Shown one piece after another: positions 6,573 through 13,970 of a stretch of 29,713 nucleotides of DNA. Source of the DNA: Prevotella sp. CAG:1031 (GTDB lineage Bacteria; Bacteroidota; Bacteroidia; Bacteroidales; Muribaculaceae). The translations under genes were made by a program, and so were the position numbers. The first letter of the stretch is position 1, and every line of letters begins with the position of its first letter. The notes beneath the pieces were generated by a model. That model ran no database searches and had not been told where the DNA came from. It saw only the letters and a program-made list of their open reading frames with translations. The stretch covers positions 2,216-31,928 of the forward strand of contig HF985611.1 in NCBI GenBank assembly GCA_000431215.1, read 5' to 3'.

Positions 6573-8792
6573 TTACTGCCACTTATAGGCGGTGGGAGCC
6601 GTCAGGCCGTGACCGCCGAGATATGCGGCGAAGCGGCCGGTTATCTGGACTTTCTTGCCGAGATTAGAGGGATTGTCCATCAGGTTGAGGGCATTGCGGA
6701 TTGCGCCCTTCGGAAGAGCGACTACAATGCACTTCGAGGCATCGGTCTCACTTGCGCTGTCGGCGATAAGCACGTTGGAGGCTGTCATAGCCGAGGCGTT
6801 GAACTGAGCCGAGGCAATGTTGCCGTCAGCCCAACCTACGATATAGCCTGCTACCCAGCCCGAACCGTTGTTGTTGAGTGCGAGAGCCTGTGCCACAGTG
6901 TAGGGCGAAGCCTCTGTGCCCCCTGTCGAAGGCTTGTCGGGATTGTCGGGATTGTCAGGATTATCGGGGTTGTCAGGGTTATCGGGATTGTCGGGAGTCG
7001 TGCTTCCACCGTTACCGAATGCGATCGAGGCGAGGCGCACCTGTCCGGCAGCCCCACGGTTCTCTTCCTTCTCGGCATAGATAGCCTTGTCGCCGACAGT
7101 GAAGGTCACAGAATTCGCAAAGCCCGTCCAGTGGATGGTCTTGTCGCCTATAGCCTGTTCGGCAACGACGCCTGTCGACGGGGTGAAGGTAGTGTAGCGG
7201 TCTGAAGCGTAGCGGCCGAGCGTCATCTCCATCTTGTCGATAGGACGGCCGTCGACTGTCGATACCGTCATTGTGTTGCCGGCATAGAGTCGCAGCTCGG
7301 CGGCATTGGCGTTCCATGCGGGAGGAGTACGACCGCCTCCGACAGAAACCACAAACTTGACGTCGCCCACGGTGAACTCCGTAGGAGCGTCGGCCAGACC
7401 GGCCTGCGCGAAGTTGACAGTCTCATTGATCGGATCTCCTATCGGGGTGTCGGGATTGTCAGGGGTGTCGGGATTGTCGCCGGGATTGTTATCGACGCCG
7501 TCGATCTTCCATTCGTCTGACGAGCCGGTGTTGCCGGTGATGCCCCATGTGCCGAGCACCTTAGCGAACGAACCTTTGAGCCATATCTGCTTCTTATAGT
7601 TCTTCGGATTGTCGAGCAGATTGCCTTTCTCGCGCAGCGACGAACCCTGAGGCAGTTCGACCACGAGACAGCTGACAGCCTCGGTTATTTCGGGAGTCTG
7701 GGCGATGACGAGTGTGTTGGGCATCGAAACGTCGGCTGTCCATTCGATATCGCTGTTTGAGGTCACGGCCGAAGTTCCGGGAACAACGGCGCCGACGATA
7801 TAGCCGGTAACCCAGCCCGAGCCGCCTTCTCCCTTGTTTTCAAGCTCGATGACGCCATCGACCGTATAGGGATTGTCAAGCGAGCCCTGCTCAGGCTCTT
7901 TCTCGCCGAAGTGGAGGTCGTCGGCCGAGCGCAGAACGAGCTGCCAGGGATCGGCCGTGTTTCCCGAGTTGAAATAGCTGAGGATGCCGACAACATCGCC
8001 CTCTCCTTCCGGAAGAGTCATAGCCCAGAAGTTGGAGTAGCCGCTGGTGCGCACATTGATTGTATCGCCGCCGGCGAGCACGAGAGTGCGGTTCGATGTT
8101 ATCTTACTGCCGTCGGTGAATGCGAGCTTGCCCCCCTCCTTGAAGTGGCATCCCTTGAACTCAACGAGCTGGCTCTGATATTTGCGGACAACCGACGGAG
8201 AGGCCGAAGCATATTCATTGTGGGTTGTCACGTATGGCTCGACCTGCGACGGTTCGGGCAGTCCGTTCAGCTCGACATGCTCCTTGAAGAACTCCAGCGG
8301 GCAGAACGTACCTTCGAGGGTTCCCTGATCGGTCTCGCTGGGAAAGCAGATCTGTTCCAGACCGCGATACTTGCCGATATACATGTCGGTCACGTCAATG
8401 ACGATTTCCTGACCGACACGATATTGGTTGTAGAGCGAATTGGCATTGAGCGAGATCGTCAGCGCTGCCTGATAGTCGCCCTCATCGATGCCGCTGCAAT
8501 CGCGGATGACGAGGTTCTTGTAGACATTTCCGGCCGCATCGGAGCTGATCACGCGCCCGGCGATGACAAGATGTTCGCCGGCCTCGTTGACACCGACTTT
8601 CGTCACGTAGGCATTATCGTCGCTCCAATAGGTCTCCTTGAGCTGGGCTATCGAGATGTTGGGCTTCAGCGTGGCCTGCGGGGTGACGAGTCCCGGAGCA
8701 TCGAAGTCATTCTGACAGGCCGAGAGTCCTGTCAGAGCCACAACGGCAGCCACGACAATTTTATTGAGATGTCTCATATTGGGTAGATTCAT
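6573..8792 (-). CDS. Multi-domain surface lipoprotein: DUF5689-like plus two DUF6359-like modules
   Basis: The 739-residue protein has a lipobox LSAC (C26); a methionine at residue 6 (8777) would give a tidier signal peptide and may be the true start. Module 1 (about 40-290) is DUF5689-like, with the core VIAGRVISSDAAGNVYKNL, VGQEIVIDV and YIGKYRGLEQI, an OB-fold-like pattern. Module 2 (about 304-430) and module 4 (about 628-739) are DUF6359-like: NPYTV/SPYTV, GSGWV.GYIVG, then a hydrophobic-basic stretch ending in LKGSF or ITGRF. Between them lies a beta-sandwich-like domain (about 455-595). Linkers are N-P-D repeats. It starts four bases after the upstream lipoprotein gene, so it belongs to the receptor operon. 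No catalytic motif is visible; a ligand-binding role on the cell surface is inferred. Confidence 0.85.
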   Translation of the reverse strand: MNLPNMRHLNKIVVAAVVALTGLSACQNDFDAPGLVTPQATLKPNISIAQLKETYWSDDNAYVTKVGVNEAGEHLVIAGRVISSDAAGNVYKNLVIRDCSGIDEGDYQAALTISLNANSLYNQYRVGQEIVIDVTDMYIGKYRGLEQICFPSETDQGTLEGTFCPLEFFKEHVELNGLPEPSQVEPYVTTHNEYASASPSVVRKYQSQLVEFKGCHFKEGGKLAFTDGSKITSNRTLVLAGGDTINVRTSGYSNFWAMTLPEGEGDVVGILSYFNSGNTADPWQLVLRSADDLHFGEKEPEQGSLDNPYTVDGVIELENKGEGGSGWVTGYIVGAVVPGTSAVTSNSDIEWTADVSMPNTLVIAQTPEITEAVSCLVVELPQGSSLREKGNLLDNPKNYKKQIWLKGSFAKVLGTWGITGNTGSSDEWKIDGVDNNPGDNPDTPDNPDTPIGDPINETVNFAQAGLADAPTEFTVGDVKFVVSVGGGRTPPAWNANAAELRLYAGNTMTVSTVDGRPIDKMEMTLGRYASDRYTTFTPSTGVVAEQAIGDKTIHWTGFANSVTFTVGDKAIYAEKEENRGAAGQVRLASIAFGNGGSTTPDNPDNPDNPDNPDNPDNPDKPSTGGTEASPYTVAQALALNNNGSGWVAGYIVGWADGNIASAQFNASAMTASNVLIADSASETDASKCIVVALPKGAIRNALNLMDNPSNLGKKVQITGRFAAYLGGHGLTAPTAYKWQ
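6931..6993 (-). repeat. In-frame 9-base tandem repeat, seven units
   Basis: Seven adjacent 9-base units close to GGATTGTCG (plus strand) encode the N-P-D tripeptide linker at about residues 600-620 of the lipoprotein. The period is a multiple of three, so gain or loss of units would keep the frame and only alter linker length before the last domain. Confidence 0.85.
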
Positions 8793-8796
8793 GGAG

Positions 8797-10905
8797 TTAC
8801 TTTATGATTACGTTTTTTACCTCCCATGTTCCGGCCTTGGCAGCCGTCGAGGTATACTTGAAGCCGATCTGGATCTTCTTACCGGCGAATGCGCTCAGCG
8901 AGACGTTGCCGCTGCCGACGAAAGTCCATGAAAGCTGGGCAGGCATCGTTACGCCCGACAGCTGCTGCCACGCACCTCCCTCTTCGCGGGCCCAAACGCT
9001 TACCTCCTTGACGGCGGTGGCAATATCGGCGAAGAAGTTGAGGGCATGATCGAAGGTCAATACGGGGCTTCCGGCAGCTTTCGAGAGGTCGACTACCGGC
9101 GAGATGAGCCACGATTCCGACTCATAATTCGTCTGTGTTGTCTTGTCGTAGGCTGTAGCCACCATTCCGAACTGCGTGGAGTGAGTCCAGACAGCTGCCA
9201 TTCCCGAAGGAAGCTTTACGTTCTCTATTGTGAACGCTCCCTGCGAAGCGGCGAAGGTCTCGTTGAGAAGATCGTTCGTCGAGGGGGTCGGCGGGGTGTC
9301 GCCGCCGGGAGTGTCCGAGAAGCCGGTGCAGTCGGCCGAGCTGTTGAGAATGAGCTGCGGTGTCTGGTTGTAGTAAGTGACGATAGCTGTTACATTACCC
9401 GTTCCGGCGGGGAGCTTCTGGCTGCCCCAGTCGGCATAGGCGCTTGTGCGCACGATGACGGTGTTGCCCGAAGCGTCGAGAAGATCTACGCTCGTAGCCT
9501 GGCCGCCCTCTACGAACGTTCCTGTTCCACCCTTGGCGAAGTGGACGCCGGCGAGCTTGACATAGGCGGCGCTCCATTTGCGGGCGGCGCTGTTGAAGTT
9601 CGGGATTGTGGCGTCGAAAGTCTTGATGTCGGCCGGATTCGGCGAGCCGGTTATCGAGGCGTGGGTTGCCCACTCGCTCTCATCGAGACGGTCGGGCTGC
9701 GGAGTTCCGTTATAGTCGCCGAGAGCGCCGACCTGAAGCATACCCTGACGGCGTCCGATATAGAGTCCGGTCAGGTTGACGTTGACAGCCTGTCCGACGG
9801 GATATTCCTGATAGAGGCGACTCTTGTTGATGGAGAACATGAGAGCGCCGGTAGCATCCTGAGCAAAAAGCTGCTTATAGACGTTGCCGCTCTGGTCGTT
9901 CGAGAATACACGCACAGTGACGATCATGTCCTTGCCGTCGTCGGTCTGCCCGATCTGTTCGCAGTAGTTGAGATCGTCTTTCCAATATTTGGCGAGCACC
10001 TGCTCCACGGTGACAGTGGCCTCAGGCACTGCGGGAACGTCGCCGCCGGGATTGTCGTCGATGCCCTCGAAGCCGATACAGTCGCTGAGGTCACGGATAA
10101 GGAGCTGCCAGTTGGTTCCGTAATAGCTGAGTATGCAGACAAGCGAACCGGTTCCCTTAGGCATGAGTTTCTGCGAGAATGTTGCGTAGTTGCTCATTCT
10201 GAGTGTCATGCGGTTGCCGTTTTCGTCGACGAGAGTGCGGTTGGTGCTCTCAGAGGGGCTGCAGAATGTCAGTGTACCTCCGCCCTGGAACGACACATTG
10301 TCGAGGCGGATGAGACGGCTCTGCATTCGGGCGATCTCCTGACCTGTCGTCATGGCCTGAATCTCGTCCATGGTGGTCGTCAGAGTGTCGACCAGCGACA
10401 TATCGGGAAGCCCGTTGACCTGAGCGTGTTCCTTGAATTTATCGGCGTCGAGGAAGGTTACCTCGTAGCCGTCCTGATAGACTTCAGGCTCGCCGATCTG
10501 CTGCAGGCCGTTGTATTTGCCTATCGACATACCGGTGAGGTCGATGACCACCTCCTGGCCGACCTTATAATATTGCGACATATTCGACTCGTTCAGCGAA
10601 ATCGCCAGTGCCGCCGTCTCGTCCTGAATGATGAGGCTTTTGTAGACGTTGCCGCTGGCACAGTTATTGGTGACGCGTCCGGCCACGATGATATGCGAAC
10701 CGTCTTCGCGGTCGCCGATTGTGACGGCATAGTTGCGGTCGTCCTGCCAGTAGGCTTCCTTTACCTCGGCAATGGTTGTATTGGCCTCGATTGTGGCGTG
10801 GGGAATCTCGACGGGGGGATAGTCGAGATCATTGTCGCAGCCGGTCAGCGACCAGAGCGCCGACGTGGCCACGAAGGCTGCCATGAGGGATTTATTGAGT
10901 TTCAT
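8797..10905 (-). CDS. Surface lipoprotein with two DUF5689-like modules and a choice-of-anchor-J-like domain
   Basis: The 702-residue protein has a lipobox LTGC (C23) followed by DND, an acidic start to the mature protein. Two homologous OB-like DUF5689 modules lie at about 37-280 and 296-530. Each opens with a T-x-x-x-V-x-x-x-Y-W-x-D-D helix and contains SGNVYK, V-GQ-V and YIG/SIG...G..Q.G signatures. The C-terminal part (about 545-702) reads NETFAASQGAFTIENV, later ESWLISPVVDLS and VLTFDHALNFF, the pattern of choice-of-anchor J / MAM-like beta-sandwich domains of secreted Bacteroidota proteins. It lies 24 bases after the receptor gene and four before the next lipoprotein gene. In SusC/SusD-type operons this position belongs to the ligand-capturing partner, but the protein is not SusD-like. 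Confidence 0.87.
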   Translation of the reverse strand: MKLNKSLMAAFVATSALWSLTGCDNDLDYPPVEIPHATIEANTTIAEVKEAYWQDDRNYAVTIGDREDGSHIIVAGRVTNNCASGNVYKSLIIQDETAALAISLNESNMSQYYKVGQEVVIDLTGMSIGKYNGLQQIGEPEVYQDGYEVTFLDADKFKEHAQVNGLPDMSLVDTLTTTMDEIQAMTTGQEIARMQSRLIRLDNVSFQGGGTLTFCSPSESTNRTLVDENGNRMTLRMSNYATFSQKLMPKGTGSLVCILSYYGTNWQLLIRDLSDCIGFEGIDDNPGGDVPAVPEATVTVEQVLAKYWKDDLNYCEQIGQTDDGKDMIVTVRVFSNDQSGNVYKQLFAQDATGALMFSINKSRLYQEYPVGQAVNVNLTGLYIGRRQGMLQVGALGDYNGTPQPDRLDESEWATHASITGSPNPADIKTFDATIPNFNSAARKWSAAYVKLAGVHFAKGGTGTFVEGGQATSVDLLDASGNTVIVRTSAYADWGSQKLPAGTGNVTAIVTYYNQTPQLILNSSADCTGFSDTPGGDTPPTPSTNDLLNETFAASQGAFTIENVKLPSGMAAVWTHSTQFGMVATAYDKTTQTNYESESWLISPVVDLSKAAGSPVLTFDHALNFFADIATAVKEVSVWAREEGGAWQQLSGVTMPAQLSWTFVGSGNVSLSAFAGKKIQIGFKYTSTAAKAGTWEVKNVIIK

Positions 10906-10929
10906 TGTTTCAGATTGTTGGATTTGACA

Positions 10930-13692
10930 TTAGAAACGCACACCGACATTGAAGAACACTTTTATGCCCTGAGCATAGAAGTAGCGGTTAGGATACTTCG
11001 TGGTCGAATAGTTGGTGTAGTCGAAACGACCCTGCTGGTAGCCGTAGGTCATGATCTTGCGGTTGTTGAGGATGTTGTCGACGTTGAGATTCAGGTTGAG
11101 CGACACCTTTCGGTTAATATAGATAACCTTGCCTATCGAGGCGTTAAGCACGAAAGCGTCGTTGAGCTTCTCCTGATCGGCGAGCTGGCGCATCTTTTCT
11201 TCGAGCAAGGCCTCGGTGGGCTGGTCGAAGCCCTGCCAGAGGTTGGGGAGCACTTCGTGGCGCACCGGCGAAAGGTTTACATAGGCGTTGTCCATCCACG
11301 ATGCATTGATGTTGAAGAACCACTGGTGGGGAGCGGCGTAGTCGATGCCGATGTTGACGGCCGTCTGAGGTGTGCCGCCGACGCGGAAGTTCTTAAGGTA
11401 GACAACCTGAGTGGTGTCGGACTGGGCGCCGTTCTCATAGGAGCGCGTTCCGGTCGGACGGTTCTTGTAGCGGTAGCTGGCGAAGGTCGCTGCGGCGCTG
11501 ACGGTGATCGAGGGGGTGATCTTGTAGGCTGCGCCGATCTCGACGCCGGCATGGCGTTTGTGGATTCCCTTGAGCACGTAGTTCATGAAGGTCGAATACT
11601 GGTCGTCGTAGAACGAAGTGCGCTCTGTCAGATCGTACATTTCGGTCCAGAAACCGGTGATCGATCCGCGGAAACGGCGGTAGTTCCAGATATAGCCGAT
11701 GTCACCCGAGACGATGCGCGAAGTTGTCAGGCCGTCGATGGCGTCGTCCTTGATGCGCGGCGAAACGTAGCTGTATTCAAACAGCGGGGCGCGGGTCTCG
11801 TAGCCGGCGTGGGCGGCGATGAAGTTATTGCCGTCGATCTTATAGGTGGCGCCGACCTTGATGGCACCCGTGTCGAAGCGGTGCATCGAGCCTTTGCCTT
11901 TCGAATTCTCGGGAGCGCGGCCGTTGCGCATCTTGCCGTCGCGCTGGAACTGGGTGTAGCCGACTTTCAGGCCGTAGTTGATATCCCAGTGGGGCAGCGT
12001 TATCATGTTCTGCAGCCAGCCGCTGAGCTGAATTGCATTGATGTAGTAGTTATAGCCGAACTTGTCTCCTTTGCCGACTTTGCGGCCCGGGTTGTCGAGG
12101 TCGTTCTCGAGAAGATTGGCGTCTTCGGGGAAGTCACGCTCGCTGAACTGGTCGATATCGGTCCAGAAGTCGCCGCCTAAGAGGTCGCGGATAGTCTTGT
12201 AGTAGTGGGCGCGGGTGTAGTTGAAGGTGACGCCCCCCTGAAGGGTCAGGAAGCTGTTGAGGCGGGTGTTGAGCGTCGAGCCGGCGATAAAGTTGAACTG
12301 GTTGCTGTGGCGGTCTTCGAGTATGTAGGTCGAGCCGCCGCGGCGGTTGCCGAGTTGATCGGGGCCAATCTGGGAGTTGAGGTAGTTGGCCTGATAGAGG
12401 GCGTCCCAGTTGATCTGACGCATCGACTCGTCGTTGCGCCAGAGATCGGTATAGAGATCGAATGCCTCCTGATCGTCGGCGAAATACGACGGCAGATAGC
12501 GGTAGTAGTCGGGACGCGGGTCGGCGGCGTTATACCAGTTGAGAGCCGAGGTCGAATAGTTTGTCCAGCGGACGGCGGCGGCGGTGTTGAGCGTCGTCTC
12601 CTTGTTGCCCTTCCATATCCAGTTGAGCACTGCTGTAGGGTCGAAAGTATTGACGATTTTCGACGAGCGTTTCTTGCCGTCCTGCCAGCCCCAGTTGGGA
12701 TTGTAGAGGTTCGAACCGGCCAGATCGTAGGCTTCGAGATAGGTCGCCGAGTTGGTGGCGCGCTGTGTCGGGGCGCCGTAGAGGGTGAGGTTCAGCGAAT
12801 GGTTCTTGTTGAACACCTTCTGCACAGCCAGAAACAGTCCGACCGAGTTGTAGAACGTGCCTTCGATGATTCCTTCGTTGGCATAGCGTCCGATAGCCGA
12901 GAGGGTCAGAGCCCATCCGTGGCGGTTGAGTCCGGTCGAATACATCGCCATGGCGCGGAACATATAGTTAGAGTTGGTGTAGGCTACCGAGCCGTTGAAG
13001 CCGGGCGCATACTCCGATGCCAGAGTAGACATATTCGTTGCGCCGCCGACATCGCCGAAGCCATAGCTGGCAGCTCCGAGGCCGAGAGCGACGCTCTTGT
13101 TGCGGAAAGCGCGGTTCATGCCGCCGATCGACGAGTAGTTGAAACGCCCGCGGGCGAGGTCGTTGAACGGAAGACCATTAACATAGGTGCTCTGATACTC
13201 GTTGTCGTAGCCGCGGATGCGGAAACGCATGACATTGAAGTCATAGCTGGCGGCGTTATAGTAAACGTCGTCGCTGGCGCCGGTCAGAGCCACGATGCTC
13301 TGGGCCTGCCCTTCCTCATCGTCGAGCACACCTTCGTCGAAGAGCATATCCTGCTGGTCTTCATAGAAAGTCGCGGTGATATCGGAAGGCGTCATCTGAA
13401 TGAAATCAAGATTCAGAATCCGGCCGTCCTTGATCTCGACGGGCAGGTTGACATCGTTATAGCCGAAAGCCGCCACCACGAGCACATCGTTGCCGGCGTG
13501 GGCGGTGTCAATGGTGAACGTGCCGTCGGAAGCCGTCGTGACAAAGATACTTTGAGAATTGAGCATGACACTGGCTCCGTCGACGGGAGCACCCGTGTTG
13601 ACATTCACCACGGTGCCTGTCACGCCTGTTTTTTGCGCCAGCGTCGGCAAAGCAGCCGCCAGCAGCACTAACAGAAACAGTTTAAGTCTCAT
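10930..13692 (-). CDS. TonB-dependent outer-membrane receptor with carboxypeptidase-regulatory-like N-domain
   Basis: The 920-residue protein has a signal peptide ending near AQ-19, a CarboxypepD_reg-like domain (about 22-95, GVTGTVVNVNTGAPVDGASV), and a plug (about 125-235) with FRIRGYDNEYQSTYVNGLPFND. A long beta-barrel follows, rich in alternating aromatic residues and ending FFNVGVRF, with the terminal Phe usual for outer-membrane barrels. Such receptors import large or scarce ligands through the outer membrane with TonB-ExbBD energy. It is a SusC-like receptor without a SusD gene; instead two DUF5689 lipoproteins follow at once. A -7 box lies about 108 bases upstream, giving a leader with a hairpin near its 5' end. 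The ligand cannot be read from the sequence. Confidence 0.95.
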   Translation of the reverse strand: MRLKLFLLVLLAAALPTLAQKTGVTGTVVNVNTGAPVDGASVMLNSQSIFVTTASDGTFTIDTAHAGNDVLVVAAFGYNDVNLPVEIKDGRILNLDFIQMTPSDITATFYEDQQDMLFDEGVLDDEEGQAQSIVALTGASDDVYYNAASYDFNVMRFRIRGYDNEYQSTYVNGLPFNDLARGRFNYSSIGGMNRAFRNKSVALGLGAASYGFGDVGGATNMSTLASEYAPGFNGSVAYTNSNYMFRAMAMYSTGLNRHGWALTLSAIGRYANEGIIEGTFYNSVGLFLAVQKVFNKNHSLNLTLYGAPTQRATNSATYLEAYDLAGSNLYNPNWGWQDGKKRSSKIVNTFDPTAVLNWIWKGNKETTLNTAAAVRWTNYSTSALNWYNAADPRPDYYRYLPSYFADDQEAFDLYTDLWRNDESMRQINWDALYQANYLNSQIGPDQLGNRRGGSTYILEDRHSNQFNFIAGSTLNTRLNSFLTLQGGVTFNYTRAHYYKTIRDLLGGDFWTDIDQFSERDFPEDANLLENDLDNPGRKVGKGDKFGYNYYINAIQLSGWLQNMITLPHWDINYGLKVGYTQFQRDGKMRNGRAPENSKGKGSMHRFDTGAIKVGATYKIDGNNFIAAHAGYETRAPLFEYSYVSPRIKDDAIDGLTTSRIVSGDIGYIWNYRRFRGSITGFWTEMYDLTERTSFYDDQYSTFMNYVLKGIHKRHAGVEIGAAYKITPSITVSAAATFASYRYKNRPTGTRSYENGAQSDTTQVVYLKNFRVGGTPQTAVNIGIDYAAPHQWFFNINASWMDNAYVNLSPVRHEVLPNLWQGFDQPTEALLEEKMRQLADQEKLNDAFVLNASIGKVIYINRKVSLNLNLNVDNILNNRKIMTYGYQQGRFDYTNYSTTKYPNRYFYAQGIKVFFNVGVRF

Positions 13693-13765
13693 AAATTACA
13701 GGTTATAGATTGATTTTCAACGGTATATATATGGCAGAGGTCAACACCGCCACGGACAAACGACG

Positions 13766-13790
13766 AGCGTCCTTCGGTAACAAGGGCGCT
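13766..13790 (-). other. Hairpin at the 5' end of the receptor mRNA leader
   Basis: On the minus strand AGCGCCCTT and AAGGACGCT form a 9-base stem with one mismatch around the loop GTTACCG. It begins about 10 bases after the predicted -7 box, so it would sit at the very 5' end of the transcript. A role in mRNA stability or control is only a suggestion. Confidence 0.4.
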
Positions 13791-13799
13791 ATGTCGGCT

Positions 13800-13807
13800 C
13801 AAAATTA
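13800..13807 (-). promoter_or_regulatory. -7 box of the TonB-receptor operon promoter
   Basis: TAATTTTG on the minus strand matches TAnnTTTG exactly. I see no TTG at the usual -33 distance, which could mean an activator or an alternative sigma factor is needed, as is common for regulated uptake operons. Confidence 0.5.
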
Positions 13808-13872
13808 GCAAATTTTCAGAAAACTACAGACATTTTCTCATAAAATTCCCCTATGAACGCTCGTTATAGTTT

Positions 13873-13917
13873 TTAAGGTCATTAAAGTCCTTAAGGTCTT
13901 TAAGGTCCTTAAAAAAG
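13873..13917. repeat. Short 9-base intergenic tandem repeat
   Basis: Four adjacent 9-base units of the form TTAAGGTCN (the second reads TTAAAGTCC), plus a degenerate fifth, lie between the M13 peptidase terminator and the receptor promoter. Similar TTAAGGTC-type repeats occur between genes in Bacteroidales from general memory. The last unit supplies the A run that becomes the U tract of the terminator. Confidence 0.75.
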
Positions 13918-13949
13918 TCGGGAGCCTTCCGCCGAGGCGGAGGCTCCCG
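13911..13949 (-). terminator. Intrinsic terminator of the M16-M13 peptidase operon
   Basis: Reading the minus strand, a GC-rich stem CGGGAGCC...GGCTCCCG (13919-13949, with one bulged base and a tight loop) is followed by AC and a run of six T. It begins 21 bases after the M13 gene's stop codon. Confidence 0.85.
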
Positions 13950-13970
13950 AGAGGGGTTGCGGAAAAGCGG

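Noticed and set aside
6931..6993. CRISPR-like array
   Set aside because: The units are directly adjacent 9-mers with no spacers and encode a protein linker in frame.
9046..12180. A 1044-codon open frame antisense to the receptor and first lipoprotein gene
   Set aside because: It runs across two real genes and their gap. It has no signal peptide or recognisable domain and a composition (Val, Glu, Gly, Arg rich) expected from reading GC-rich genes backwards. Long antisense frames also occur at 12205-13671, 14094-16082 and 16178-17506 opposite other true genes.
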